A DNA stretch of 64,000 bases from Lineus longissimus (Eukaryota; Nemertea; Pilidiophora; Heteronemertea; Lineidae), in assembly GCF_910592395.1 (NCBI RefSeq), contig NC_088308.1, positions 1,302,001 through 1,366,000 on the forward strand. The letters run 5' to 3'. The notes beneath the pieces were generated by a model. The model saw nothing but the letters and a program-made list of their open reading frames with translations, did not search any database and was not told where the DNA came from. This document shows, piece after piece, positions 25,066-38,688 of the stretch (position 1 is its first letter; each line of letters starts with the position of its first letter). The position numbers and the translations under genes were made by a program.

Positions 25066-26711
25066 AAAGGCTGGGTTCAGACAAGGCCGGACACGAGCAT
25101 ATGCATGTACAGTTTACAAGAAGCGACAAACACAACTAACAAAGATGGCCGACCTGCAGAAAAATTGCAATTATTGTAAATAATTAATGTAATTATTAGA
25201 ACTGATTTGCTCAAATTAGCATCGTTCTAAAGTCTTGAAATTAACAGACGTGCGGTATATGTACGTAAACAGTACAAATATATATATTCTGATGATAAAA
25301 ATACTATATTTTGGCAGCATTTTCCGCACGTCGGTAAAGGTCGGGGTAGGTCGGGAATTAGTATGACCCCGGCCCAGAGCAACTGTTGAAATGGTCCCTT
25401 AAGTATAAAATTATCATTTTGACCATTATCGTAACCATATTTTCCATCATCGCGATAGCAGAAGGTTATCAGGTAAAGTCCTTTCGATTCAACTGTGAAG
25501 AAAAGTTGATTTCAAACTTATAGACAAAGTTACAGCGCGTAGCGTGCTGTTGCTGTTAGTTTTCACCATCGACTGTCAAACATGTCAAATACACTACGGG
25601 TCGGGAGTGTACACGCAATGACACATGCAATGCATGCTGCTTGTACAATCATGGACATGCATGTCTTGTATGATGTGTACAGTGTGGAAATGTATGTAGT
25701 GTAAGTAATACACAATACATCACAACTTCATCATGTTCATCAACTCAACTTACAGTATAGTAAGTGTATCATTCATAGTATCAATTCCAATACCACTGCA
25801 CTTGTAAGTTACTTTTTACTAGGAGAAACTAATGTACTAATCATGTATTGTATGTACCTGACATGTTGTTTTCGATATGATTGATACTTCTTGATAGCTT
25901 ATTCTCTGAAATCTCTCATCTCTTTCCCTCTAATGTGCTGGACCGTCCTGGCTTTGTGTTTTTCTGGAGTATTTCAAGGGTGGGTGGAGCACGTATATAC
26001 GACCATATGGCATGCGGTTTTAAGCTTCCCTCGGCTCGGGAGAGAAGCTTCAAAAGGAGGAAAGACTATAAGTATTAGGACTTGGAATCTTTGAAGGGCT
26101 GTGGGAGAGAGGGGTAAAGGAATTTTGGTGAATGGCCGTATTTGATTGAGGAAGAGAGGATGGTTGGATGAATCTCACTCTGCATCATTCTCTTTGGTTG
26201 ACCAAAGTGTGATCAACGGCAATGTCATTATGTTCTTGATTTGGAACATTGCTGAGAGTTAGAGGCCGCTGTTTCATCTCTTCCTGCCAATTCTGCCTCT
26301 ATCATTTTCGGTCATGGGGTACCATAGTCTTTCGAATCCTGGCCGAAACTGTCAGGTTGAATGCCTAGTTTTGGCCTGTCGAAATAGTTACATGAAATCA
26401 TATCAAGCTTTCTGTAATCAGCTACATTAGTTCTGTTCTTGGATGAACCATTTGCAGCAGCTTGCCTTTTATTAAAGCATACTCATTCATGTAGTCATGC
26501 ATTGATTGGATACATGAATGACAATGATGAATAATGGGGGAATTATTCATACAATTCATATGAATGTGACCGACGAAGAAACGTCTTGTGTTTAGCCACG
26601 TGTTGTTTATGTTCCCATCTGTTGCAGAATGGTGAGCCTGAGGGATGAAAAAGGCAAAACATTTCAGACTCTCACTCTGCTAACCCTGAAATCTTTCTTG
26701 TGTTGTTTCAG

Positions 26712-29700
26712 ACGATGTTCTAATTCCATTCTCCAAACAATCTAGACCACACTGCCAAAGAAGGATGTCGTTCAGCTCACTTTTTAAGAAGGCCTCGACA
26801 TTCCTGGGCTTATCCAGTCCGGAGTCTGGCAAGTCACCACCGCTTGATGGAGAGATTATCTATTGTAAGAACAATGTGTGTGTTCATCCACCGGTCCCTC
26901 TAAGGAAAGAGTCACAGCATCACCCGGGCTACATGACCATCAGAACACAGAATGACGAGGTAAGATAAGCCTTGCAAGAACTGCAAAGAAACCTTCTGTT
27001 GAAATTTGTTCCAGATACCCCATATTTCAGGCTAGATTTTACTCGACTGCGTATTGAAATGCAGTAAGTGCATGACACTTGACGAAGAATCTCCTGATTG
27101 GATAATCTATACAGGCAATGAAGGTACATGTAATGTGTAGTTTATCATCCCACAATGTGGTTTTTTCTCTTGTCCTTCTGTGGATCCAGTAAAACAGTCA
27201 GACAACATACATGTAATGTATTAACTGAACTAGTGATCTAAATTGCTGCCAACTCTAAACCAACAACCCAGACATTAACTATATGCCATGGTGTTCACTT
27301 GTCTGTCGAATCATATTGCATTTAGACCATCCTCCCTGTTATTTTGCCTCCAGTTATGTCATTACTGGCATGTGGATTCTGTTGAGTAAACACAGTTGGC
27401 TAAAAATGTCAGTAAATGGAAAAACTGCTGTCCTCATAGTCGTAACAGTAGTGAGCTGAATAATAGCAGCTGTTGTAAATAGAGGTGTATTGATAAGATA
27501 ATTATGTAAGTTCACTATGAATGAAACATGTGTACTTGTGTCAGACAGGCCAGGCTTTCCTGTGTAGCCATGCACACATTGGGGGGGGGACGAAGTTAAC
27601 AAATCAGATGTAGAAAAAGTGTAATCTTTCAAGACAGCAGTGCCATTTTTATTCCTTGGTTGTATCTGCTTGTTGCGTGTTCGTCACTCTCCATTGTCCA
27701 TGTATACATGTCCCTACTCTAGCCACTGTACTTGCCTCATCATATTGATCAGCCAATACCTCTGTTGACAGTAGAGGAAGTAAGCATGTAATTATCCTAA
27801 TGGACTGGTGGATGGTAACCCACACATGGGATTACACACACAATGGGGATAAGTCTCGGATTGATGTGGGAATGATACAGAAATTATTTTACACGATCTA
27901 TTTATACGATACATGGAACTAACTACCTGGCTTGTCAACCCCGGCAGCACTGCTTTGTTTCAATCAATAAAACTCGGAAGTTGTTAGTGAATATTTGAAT
28001 CAATCACTGAAGTGCTGCTGGGGTTTGAAGTATGTGTAAGTTGTGTTACAAATGTTATGAATGACTTCCAAAATATTCTAGGTGTGTTTGTGGGAGCATC
28101 ATACAAATCATAGCTTGGCAGGAAGATACACTGCATGTATACTTCATGTCATGATACGCGAAAGGTTATAAAGACAGAGTATCTACATGTATAGGAGATG
28201 CATACTACCAGGCCAGCACCGATCTCTTACTCCAATTTCCTGAGTAGATGGTGCTTCTGAATCTGATATGCATCTCAAAGTATACAGCAGAAGTCCTCAG
28301 ATGTTTGTATTTCATCCTAAAAGGTGAATAATACATAGTGCCGGCTCAGTAACGACAATGTGTGGTGGGGAGTGTGGCCTGTGGCTCTGCCCCATGCCAC
28401 TCCTCGCAGAGGGAGAAGAATGGTTTTGGAGGTGCAGTGAAAAACATAAAAGCAGCCACCTTAACCACTTCAACAGCAAAATTGAGTGGAAGTTATCATA
28501 GTTGAAAGGATCAGGTGCATTTCACCCTTTATAAGTTATGATTATTTGTTCTACTTATATTCAAGGTACTTGGCTCCACTCTGATACTCAACTGGATTCC
28601 CAATAATACTTTAAAGAAGAACCCTAACATCAGCCTCGAGAACAGCCCCAGTGGATCATTGGCAAGTTCTCGCACGGTCAGTCCTCGACGGAGTCCGCGG
28701 CAAACTCCACGGGAGGAGTTCACCCACGAGGAGATCTCTTGTTCTGTGGATGTTACGCCCGATGATTCAGCCGGGGAACAAGACGATGAGGTACTCAAAC
28801 ACACACTCAAGTACAAGGATTGTATCAGTGCAACATCTAGTGAGAATTCTCTTGAGACGGAGCCAAGTCCTGATAGTTTGAGTGGTAATGATGAGGTGAT
28901 GAGGAAAGTCAGTAGTAGTTTGAAGTCGCAGAGTGATTCTGGTATTGGTCAGGATGAGATAAGTCTGCATCTGGAGGGGAAACTAAACACTGGGGGTGAT
29001 GTGAAGGATCAAGGGGTGCCAGAATCGGAAGATTCTGTGCGGGATACGAGTCTGTCTTCAGATAGTGAGATTGCGCCTACTGATGCCATGTTGAGTCACT
29101 TAGTCAAGAAAAATAAGCAGATTGAAGCTGTGAAGGAGAAGGAGCGGACGAGTTCCAGTCGGTCTGTAACCAGCATCGAAATGGAGGGTGATAACCTTGT
29201 GATTGTGACCGAAGAAATGGACGATGATGCATTTGTTGATGACGGGTCAAAACACAGTGATCCTAAGAGTGACCCACCGTCAGAACAGGCTAGTATGAGC
29301 TCAGAGTCTTCACACACGAGCCCTTGTGGGACTGTGGAACACTATCAGCACAAGCTGAAGGAGTTGCAGAATGGCATGACTCATCTTGGCACTGGCGATA
29401 CCGAGACGAAGACCAGTAGCACCTCAGATAGTGACACTTATACTTCCAACTCTGCCTCACTGCCACAATCATTGCCTAACAAAAACGGAGGCAACCGATC
29501 AAATCTTACGTTAAACCTCGACAATTCCACTGAAAAACTTTCTAGTCTTACCCCTGATATCCAAGTGACAAACATTCCTGATTCTCCAACAGATTCCACT
29601 GGCTCTACGTCAGGACCAGATTCTGATCCACCGTCGCCTTTCACGCCCGAAGGCTCCGATTCTCCTAAATCATTCTCATTTAGCACAGAGATTGAATCAC

Positions 29701-32700
29701 CTGGACTTACGTATAATAATCAGTTCCCGGAGAATTCAGTGAGTTATCTCGGCAACAGGAGCCCGCTGGATGCGAAGCAGAGCCCAAGGGAACAGATATG
29801 TGGTGTATTTACTGTGGATCTAGGTGAGTCCTTCATTGTCATTGGGAACTGGCAGTCTGTTGCCCAAGTCACAATGACACATTATCATTGCAGATCTTGA
29901 TGTGATAAGAAAACCTTTTTAAGAAGAGCATTCCTTTGCTGCTTTCAGGACTTGGCTGATTACACTAACAGTACTCTTTATATGATTGCATCGTTGGCAA
30001 AAGTTATTAGTCCTCTTTGGTTGGATTTCCTTTTCAAATGTTGAGGTTTTTTCTTGATGGGACATAATACAAAGTTCTGTAACATGCTATGAGACATACA
30101 TGTTCACTTACTTGATTCAACGTTTCAGGCCAGATGCGTTCGCTACGATTGTTCTACAGCGATGAAAAGTTCTCATGCGGCCAAATGGTGATTGCTAGTC
30201 GGGAAAGCCAGTACAAAATCTTACACTTTCACCACGGAGGACTCGATAAGTTGGCCTCGATTTTCCAAGATTGGAAGTTCTTTGCTCAGCCACAGCGAAA
30301 GGTTTGTAAAAAGAACAGAAAAAAAGGCCAAGGATTATAGTTTTTTTTGGATAGAGAAACAGATATCTGTTTCAAGCAATGGGATAGTTCTTTTCTGCGT
30401 TCTCTTACTCAGAAAGTCACTCCATCTCGTTGAAAGAAATGGTGTTAATTAAAAGTTATCTGTTTTTGTTCTTTTGAGATTTTTTTAAACTTGCGATAAC
30501 ATTTTGTTTTTTCAGAAGAACACCAATCACTTGTGCAAGCAGTTCTCTGTGATCCGACCGTGGATTCAGAAGGACCAGTACCACCCAGAGGAGGGAATGT
30601 ACGAGTTGGTCTCCGATCAAATATGGCGGCAACACATGAACGAGCTGGGCGAGATCGATGAAGATTTATCGCTTAGAAAGGTAGAAATTAGGTTGAAATA
30701 TCCTTGTGTGCTTGGCCGGAGATGCTCATGCAGTTTTCTGGACTGTTCGCTCTTATAGACAGATATCATTTGTAAACATGTACTTCCATTGCCCTGGAGA
30801 AGTATGAACGTTCTTTCTAATGTTATCAAAAAATGTTTTCATTTGTGAGTTGAAACAAGCTGTATTCACATGCAAGTCTAGACATGCAGAGACATGTCTG
30901 AAGTACTTCTGTATGGAGGTAAGGAACGTGTCCCACAGACCTGGAGCTTTTCCTATTAGAAAAAGGGTCTGTCTTATATTCGTAGCATCTTCTTGATTCT
31001 GTTTTCAGGCAATCTTCTTTGGGGGCTTGGACCCTGTGATGCGAGCTGAGGTTTGGCCATTCCTTCTCAAATACTACCCCTTCGACTCAACGCATGAGGC
31101 CCGGGAAGCGATCCGGAATGACAAGTACATCCAGTACCAGAACATTAGGAAGGAACGGGAGGCTCTCGAGGGTGAAGAGAAGGAACAGTTTTGGAAGTCA
31201 ATTCAGTGCATTGTTGAGAAAGATGTTGTGAGGACAGACAGAAGCCATCCATACTTCAAGGGGGAGGGCAACCCAAACATAGAGATTCTCAAGTAAGTTG
31301 TGGCTGTGGTCTGAGTTTCCACTTTTTTCAATAATTTGATGATGATGATGATATAATGTCTATTAGAGTGTACTGTCTGCAAATCTATCAATGGGATCTT
31401 GACTCCTTGGTGGGAGCTCAATATCAGATGGAGTAGCCTAAAGTGATGACAGGGACAAAATAACCTGAACTCTTTGTCCATTTCAGAAACATTCTCCTCA
31501 ACTTTGCATATGCCAACCCCCATCTGGGCTATACACAGGGCATGTCTGACCTTCTTGCTCCCGTCTTGTATGAGATCCGCCACGAAGCAGACGCTTACTG
31601 GTGCTTCACCGGCCTCATGCAGAAGACGATATTTGTGACGTCGCCGAAGGACAGTGATATGGATAAACAGCTGGTATGTGGAACGTTGGGTTGGAACACT
31701 GGGTCATAGTGCAAAGTTTCACGAAAGTTGGCCCAACTGAAATTAGTAGAGATCTGTGTTTTCAGATCTGATGACAAAGTGGCATTCTAACAGATTCGAA
31801 CATATCCAGGATTGAGGCTGTGTTTGCACTGCATTCATGGGCCCTGGAGCTAAGCAAGACCGGAACTTCTCTCATAGTATTCTCAGGACAAAGACCATCT
31901 TGCCAGCAAAGCCCTTACTGGGAGTCCTCTCTGATACAACGCACGTTTCTTGGCACAAGGGGGATATCTGCTTGGCAAATTCAAAGTTGGAAATACACCT
32001 CTGTTGGTAACCCTTGTATTGTAGACGAGTTGAGCAAAGCACCGAAATGTAGTTTTGCTGTAATTTCAGGGCTACCTACGAGAACTGATGCGCTTGATGG
32101 TGCCAAAGTTCTATGCACATCTAGTCAAACTTGGTGATGCCATGGATCTGCTTTTCTCGCACAGGTACCGATTCATATTTCTCAACTAGTGTTATTGCAC
32201 CAGTACAGATTCCATGAGAGAAACTTTAGTGGGCTCAAAAATCTATGCTCAATGCTTCTGTAAATATTCAGAGAATAAAATCGGTACTTGAGTTGGATTC
32301 ATTTGTCTGTGCAATGAATATCACGATAGTCTGCAACAACATGGCATCAAATTTTACAAAGTGGAACCAATTTTTCCTTTGAATTCACAAAGAAAATGTA
32401 GAAATCTCAATCTCACTCTGTTAATATTTTTCAATTACCAGATGGATCTTACTGTGTTTCAAGAGAGAATTTCCCGAAGATGACGCGCTAAAGATGTGGG
32501 AAGCTTGCTGGGCCCATTACCAGACGGATTATTTCCACCTGTTCATCTGCGTGGCTATCCTTGCTGTCTACGGTGATGATGTGGTTCAACAGGACTTGGC
32601 TTCGGATGAGATGCTTCTCCACTTCAGCAGTCTCTCCATGCATATGTCGGGTGATGCTGTACTCAGAAAGGTCAGTACATATCATGTGGGCCTATCAATA

Positions 32701-33089
32701 TGTCATTAGCGGATTCACTCAAATTGCAGACAGGTTGAGCCAAGGGCCTCTCCCAGTGAGTCTCAGTTCAGGGTAGAGGAACCCCAAAATAAAATCCAAA
32801 TCAAGACCATACCAGGGAAGATGAAGAAGGTTGTCTAAACTTACCAGAGATGTGACCATTCCCTCCAAATTCTCTTGACCTTATCCATGTTTATTTTCTC
32901 CAGGCACGAGGTCTCCTCCACAAGTTCCGTTCCCGGCGCAGCATCCCATGCTCTCTCCACGGACTGTGTCTGTTATGTGGTCCAGGAATGTGGGACAGTG
33001 GCCATGTGCCCGCTGTGGAATGCACCGGACACCCCGATGATGAGATCTGTACGTACAATGGTCAAACTCCGACACCAACACCAAGTTAG
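26712..33089 (+). CDS. TBC1D16: TBC1 domain family member 16 (Rab GTPase-activating protein)
   Basis: The coding exons are 26765-26959, 28566-29823, 30129-30301, 30516-30680, 31009-31292, 31487-31673, 32070-32164, 32442-32670 and 32904-33089: 2772 nt, 923 residues (human 767). The exon holding the start codon begins at 26712, after an acceptor, so a non-coding upstream exon is expected. The N-terminus has LDGEIIYCKNNVCVHPP, typical of this family. Residues 66-484, mostly one 1258-nt exon, are Ser/Asp-rich and disordered, which explains the extra length. Then come QICGVFTVDLG, QMRSLRLFYSDEKF and FHHGGLDKL. The TBC domain starts near residue 600 (DPVMRAEVWPFLLKYY). The arginine finger lies in VEKDVVRTDR and the glutamine finger in GYTQGMSD, so the GAP dual-finger residues are present. 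The human protein acts on Rab4/Rab5-type GTPases in endocytic recycling. Confidence 0.95.
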
Positions 33090-34334
33090 CAATTGGAGAA
33101 GTTTTTATTAGAGTGCAATATTGGGTCGAATGTAATATATGTGAATGGGAAATGTTTCGGCACTGATCACAAGAAGTAGGAAGTGCTATTGCTTGTGATT
33201 AGGGGCCAGTTGCAATCATGGATGGTTAAAAGTATCACTTGGTACCAGTGATTGAATCGCTGGTTGTGCCAGAATATTTTTGCGCATTCTTCTCGAAAAC
33301 ACTTAGCTGGCACTTTTGTCTGCATATAATTGTTTAGGTTGGATGAAGTGTGTAAATGTGTGGTGGACTTGAGACTCTTTATTGCTAGAAGTGCCTTAAT
33401 GAGATAGAGTGGTGATTCTGCAAAAGCTTGAAAGATCTACGGAATGGCTTAGCGTTTATTTTCTAACCTAACTGTTCATTTAATGTCTATAGGTGTTATG
33501 TAACTGTTACATTAGTGGTGCATAAGAAGCCTTGTTCACATGTACATTGTATTGTGTATGTATTGAGTCTACTAACAGCCCTGAGGGTCACTAACTAGTA
33601 ATAATCTCGTAATACAGTTTTCAAAGTCTGTCTCTGGTTGTGGCTGTTAACGTAAGTGTTTAATGCTTGAGTGACCACACCATCCATGTGAAGTCACAAA
33701 AAGAACAAATATCAGAATTTGTCCCTTGCCCTTGGTCACACATATTTTGGGAACTTGTGACTTATTTAAGTTTGTGTAAAGCCTAACAAATCTTTCAACT
33801 TTTGGATCTGATCTTACTAAACAGGGCTTCCTGCAGCTCACATTGAGATTGGCGTACTTGAGATTAACGTTTTTTTTAAGTGATGAATGAATAATCTGGT
33901 TTATGCTTGAAGTGTTAGGAATATGATATTCTCCTATCAAATGGGTGCTAAGTGTTTGACAGTAATATTAACCCTTGATGCTGGGCTATGATGTTTGCTG
34001 CACAGCATGCTGCCATTCAGTGAAAGTTGCAGCGTGTGTAGTGGACATAATCGTGCAACTTGCGATAGTTCTGAATAGTCTCTATTAGTTATAATTGCAT
34101 TTGAAACTCTTCATGTTATCTTGAGTCATCAGCATAACTGTGCGTCCAAGAAAGTGACAATCTATCATCGGAATCGAGCAATAACTTAAACTGTCTTTTG
34201 ACCAAGACTGCATGTAGTGAAGCTTTGAAATCAAAAGGAGGACCATAGGCAAGAGGTGGAGGTCCAGTTGGGGGACTTAGACGCACAGTTAGGGAGGTGG
34301 GTCTGGTTTGTTATTCCAAAGTGTGAATTGTGCT

Positions 34335-34590
34335 GATAATAATAATAATAATAATTGAGTTCTTATATAGCGCATTTCCAGGTTCCCTGCTCAATGCGCT
34401 TTTGGGACTACATTATTATCATCCCGGTCTCCACAGAAATCAATCTGGGGTTTCAATGAGCAGCTACTGAGCGCTCGATTGAACTCGACCAGTAGGAAGT
34501 TTCTAAGTGGCGACTCAGCCGGGAATCGAACCCACGACCTTCCGGTTATGAGACCGGCTCTCTGCCATTGCGCCACCGCGCTTCCACTTG
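34335..34590 (-). mobile_element. tRNA-derived SINE
   Basis: On the minus strand the head reads like a tRNA: an A-box-like GGTGGCGCAATGGC, an anticodon-arm-like CTCATAACCGG with a CAT anticodon, and a B box GGGTTCGATTCCC (34521-34533). A non-tRNA body follows, then GCGCTATATAAGAACTC and a 3' tail of ATT repeats (34335-34358 on the plus strand). This is the standard layout of a tRNA-type SINE. The head resembles an initiator/Met tRNA. No intact tRNA gene is implied, since the acceptor stem is not closed. Confidence 0.85.
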
Positions 34591-34637
34591 AAACTTGATA
34601 CACTTGAAAATAGTACAAACCTGTCAGTAACTTCATG

Positions 34638-34674
34638 AAATTTTCTCTCTTTTTCTCTCTCTCTCTCTCTCTCA
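34638..34674. repeat. CT microsatellite
   Basis: A TTTCTCTC run followed by pure CT dinucleotides, directly beyond the head of the SINE. Confidence 0.85.
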
Positions 34675-36859
34675 TGGCTCCTACCTAGAGTCTCTCGATA
34701 AAACCCAGAGTTGCTAATTTTACACTCTGAACAGAATGTGATTAGGAGCAAAATATGTCATCATTGTTATAATCTACCTGTAAATGTTCCTGTGTATTAT
34801 TGTAATAAATAGCTTACAATATGCACATTGTGAACCATTTAAGTGACGTAGTGCAATTTTTGTGGTGCTTGTGAGTTCAGTATTGTTTTGGTTGAAATTT
34901 CTAATTTACATATTGTTTTGCATGTCCTAGTGGTTTGTGTGCATTTGCTAATATTCGCTCCATGTGATTGGGCCGAAAACAGTGATTCCCAATGGAAAAT
35001 CCATTCATATGTTTGTTATGCGTATCCTAGAATATCGCCTTGCTAGTCTTTTTCATATCATGTAACTGACTAATTAGAGGAAGTAACGTGCTTGATCTTC
35101 CAGTTTATCTCATAGTAAAAGCAGTGATTAGTTGTGGCCATGCATGCAAAATGGTCTACACTCCATATTACATTTCACATGTTCATGCAGGTGTTGATGT
35201 AGCTGTACTATGCCTGTCTTTATAACCATGGTGGTGATTCAAATAATATACTGGTTACGGGCCACAATAGACATGCCTGAATCATTTGTGGCTAAAAGGA
35301 GGGTCTCGGACCCTTTTCAAACTCTTCTGACTAAAGATTACGGCATATCTAATGTGACCCATAACGTGTTTATTAATTTTAATCCTCATCGTTATATTGG
35401 TTGTTGTTTTGTTTATGTTTGAAAGATTTTTCTCTTTATTCCATATCATATGTTTCTTCTATCTATAAACGTGTAAATACTAGTCATTAGATAGGCTGCA
35501 TTGAAGCAACTTGTAGAACAGAACACTCAGTTGGTAGTCTACGCTCACCTGTGAGCTAGCAATAGACATGTAGACTCCTTGCATTCATGTCCCAGGTTGG
35601 CATGGCTTTAAACATCAAATAGCTCATCGTCCATCTCTGGCCATGCAGCAAACAGATCAGAAATAAGACGCGAGTGGAGATGCAGAACTTGTACGAATTG
35701 CTTGAGTTTAGCCTGTGCAGTTTTATTCAAAACTCAACGTAAATGCCATTTTATCAAACAAAGTATCCACAATATACATCTATATTTGAACTCTTGCTGT
35801 GGCTGTGCATAGATCGAGTACCATATGTGATACTTCCTTTCAAATGTGTGTCTAGTAATTTGTGCAGCGAGATGTCTCTGCTCGGTATAGAAATTCTGTT
35901 ATTTTCCTTGTCTAAAGTCAGTGCTTTGCTCTTTATCTATACGTGTCAAATTATACTGTGAAGATTTTCGGGTTTTTTTGTTACAGTACGACAAACTGAA
36001 AAAAATTTGAAATCTCATTGCTTGCCTACATGTATAATACATATCAGTAAATTATTGCCAAAAATACCTGGACATTTTAAACCCCTCACATTCATGTAGA
36101 CGAAACCTGTCTGATACTTCATGGTCGATGTTCCTCAATCTGACCGGAGAGATGCCCCCTCCAACTGCCTGTTTCCGCAGACGCTTTTACACACTTTTGG
36201 ACGTCTGGCAGGCTCAGAGAACGATAGCTAGAAGCCATGTCACCGATCCAGTGTATATGAGTCTGTGATCTTTCCAAAGGACTACATGAAGTGTGACCTC
36301 ACAAAAACTGACTGCAAATTATAGCTAGGAAACCCACATATTTTACACAATAATGGTGCATATTTATCACTGGTTGATAAATTTACCCTGTCCCAGTCAT
36401 AGTTCATATGTATTGTGTTGTTTCAGTGTAGCTAATTTTACTAACTGAAGCCGGAGTATGCCGATATTTGTTGTATGTAAAAATAATTTGAACAGATTAT
36501 GAATGTTGATAAATAGCCGTCATGGTGATGTCAATAAAGACTATGAGAAGTAAACACAACATGTTCGTTTTGTTTGTAATATCACTCGGATGGCCGTATC
36601 ATTCGCATATAGTCAATCAGAATGGGACATTAGAAGGTAGCGCCATCTGAATTCTTGGGATGCAAGCAGTCACCTAGATTTCCATGAGATATCGTTCAAG
36701 ACATCATGTTAGAAGGCCACAGAAGGAACCTATGGAGCTGATAAGAGCGCAACCTCCCCCTGTGGGCATCTTTGTCACCAGGTCACCCATCTTGACCCGC
36801 AATGTTTCGAGAGCGCCAAATCACTCACGCCTCGATAGTGGTGACGCAGACACATGAGA

Positions 36860-37394
36860 GTCGGGATGCAGGTCACCCTCCCCATGGAGAATGGTTATGG
36901 CCCCATGTAGATGTCAGGATGCAGGTCACCCTCCCCATGGAGAATGGTTATGGCCCCATGTAGATGTCAGGATGCAGGTCACCCTCCCCATGGAGAATGG
37001 TTATGGTCCCATGTAGATGTCAGGATGCAGGTCACCCTCCCCATGGAGAATGGTTATGGTCCCATGTAGATGTCAGAATGCTGGCCACCCTCCCCATGGA
37101 GAATGGTTATGGTCCCATGTAGATGTCAGAATGCTGGCCACCCTCCCCATGGAGAATGGTTATGGTCCCATGTAGATGTCAGGATGCAGGTCACCCTCCC
37201 CATGGAGAATGGTTATGGTCCCATGTAGATGTCAGGATGCAGGTCACCCTCCCCATGGAGAATGGTTATGGTCCCATGTAGATGTCAGGATGCAGGTCAC
37301 CCTCCCCATGGAGAATGGTTATGGTCCCATGTAGATGTCAGGATGCAGGTCACCCTCCCCATGGAGAATGGTTATGGTCCAATGTAGATGTCAG
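36860..37394. repeat. 53-bp minisatellite, about 10 copies
   Basis: The unit is 53 bases and includes GATGCAGGTCACCCTCCCC, ATGGAGAATGGTTATGG and CCCATGTAGATGTCAG. Ten copies are nearly identical. Copies 5 and 6 share AGAATGCTGGCCAC instead of AGGATGCAGGTCAC. The first two have GGCCCCATG where the others have GGTCCCATG. No ORF runs through it. Confidence 0.95.
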
Positions 37395-37419
37395 TACAAT
37401 TGGATATTTGTAATAAGGA

Positions 37420-37490
37420 TACTCTATTTTCAAGGACAGCATTTCTCAGTCCATAGAATGCCCTCATTAGAGAGGTTCTGTTGAATGTTA
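37420..37490. repeat. Interspersed repeat, copy 3 (partial)
   Basis: It contains ATAAGGATACTCTATTTTC, AAGGACAGCATTTCTCAGTC and CATTAGAGAGGTTCTG, matching the vocabulary of the copies near 3700, 17676 and 59763. It lies just beyond the minisatellite. Confidence 0.45.
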
Positions 37491-38688
37491 TTATGACAAT
37501 AGAACATTGTATCAACAGATTCTATACACATACATGTACCAGGTTCAAGGAATCTTGGTTTCGTACCTTCATTTCAATGAGAATTACAATCTAAGGACAT
37601 GTTTAAGGCGTCTAGGCCAAGGTAACAATGTGCCAATGAAGGACAAACCAGCCCTTCGATATGGTTTTAGTTCACAAGAAAATGCTGCCTGCTAGATTCT
37701 GAATAGGGGAAAATTCACTCTTTTTGAATTGGGGAGAGATTTCGTTGCAGACACGCTCCTCTGAAACAAGCCAGGCAGATTGGACACTTGATCATGTTTA
37801 GCCCCTCCAGTTTTGCTGTAAGGTGCACACTAGACCTTGTCAAGAAATAGTAAGCAAGAAACAAAGAATAAGAAACAAAGTTTTTAAAATAATCATTCAG
37901 TTTTTTCTTTTAAATATTTCCTTTGCCTCCATACATAATACAACCTATATACCATTACTGCATTGTCAGGGACTGACTAGAATACAAAATGTACATGCAT
38001 CGTATAATGTAACTTTACACAAATTAATAGAGAAGAAATAAGACATATTTGACTGTAAACATAATTTTCATCAGAAATGACTGGGTCTATGAAAAAAACT
38101 TGAAAACTACATGTGCTGTAAACAGTGAAATTTTTGCATCATTTTTTTTGCGATTTTCGCCAATGCACCAACAAACACACACATAAAAAGTGCAAAAATG
38201 TCAAGTCTAAGGCATTCCATGTAACTACTGAATTTCATCAGCACACATGAAATTTGGTCAAATGAAAATGAGCAAATTTTAGCTTCGCAAAAACTACCCT
38301 GTTTACAGTATCTGAAATATGATATCACAATGTGCAATTCGATGATTATAAAATATTAAAATTCACTCACGAAGTTTGACAAATTCCATAAAGTGTACAA
38401 ATTATATACAGAGTTTGACAAATTGTGGAACACTGTGCAATGTCTTCTTTGTGACCAATCTAGATAAGAAGCAGAAAACTACCATAATAAGAATGACACG
38501 TGCGGCTTTGGGACCATCAGCAGTGAATAGTATTGGTAAAACAAAGAAAAGCTAATTCAGCTGACAATAACCTGCGTGCAACTGACCGCCCTATAAATTG
38601 GCAGAACTGGAAAAAATTTCCCATGCTCACGGAACTTAACTAAAATTTTCACCAAATCGACCCAGTTTATCTCACTCCACACTGTTCC
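37491..38688. other. Intergenic and 3' flank of the SLC36-type transporter gene
   Basis: AT-rich sequence with no supported exon. TBC1D16 and the transporter gene converge on this area. Confidence 0.5.

Larger units (their letters stand above)
21985..26711. other. Divergent intergenic region between CCDC40 and TBC1D16
   Basis: No coding exon can be supported. The TBC1D16 promoter and at least one non-coding first exon must lie here, because the first coding exon starts after an acceptor at 26710-26711. The region holds the second copy of the 100-bp element (24962-25065) and a short tandem repeat near 24.0-24.16 kb. The 119-codon ORF at 22641-23000 shows no family features. Confidence 0.55.
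33090..36540 (+). other. 3' UTR / 3' flank of TBC1D16
   Basis: No further coding exon is supported. Poly(A) signals AATAAA occur at 34804-34809 and 36533-36538; the second would give a 3.4 kb 3' UTR. A tRNA-derived SINE and a CT-rich tract lie inside. Confidence 0.55.

Noticed and set aside
34521-34586. A functional tRNA-Met gene
   Set aside because: Only the tRNA-like half with A and B boxes is present, and it continues into a SINE body and tail.
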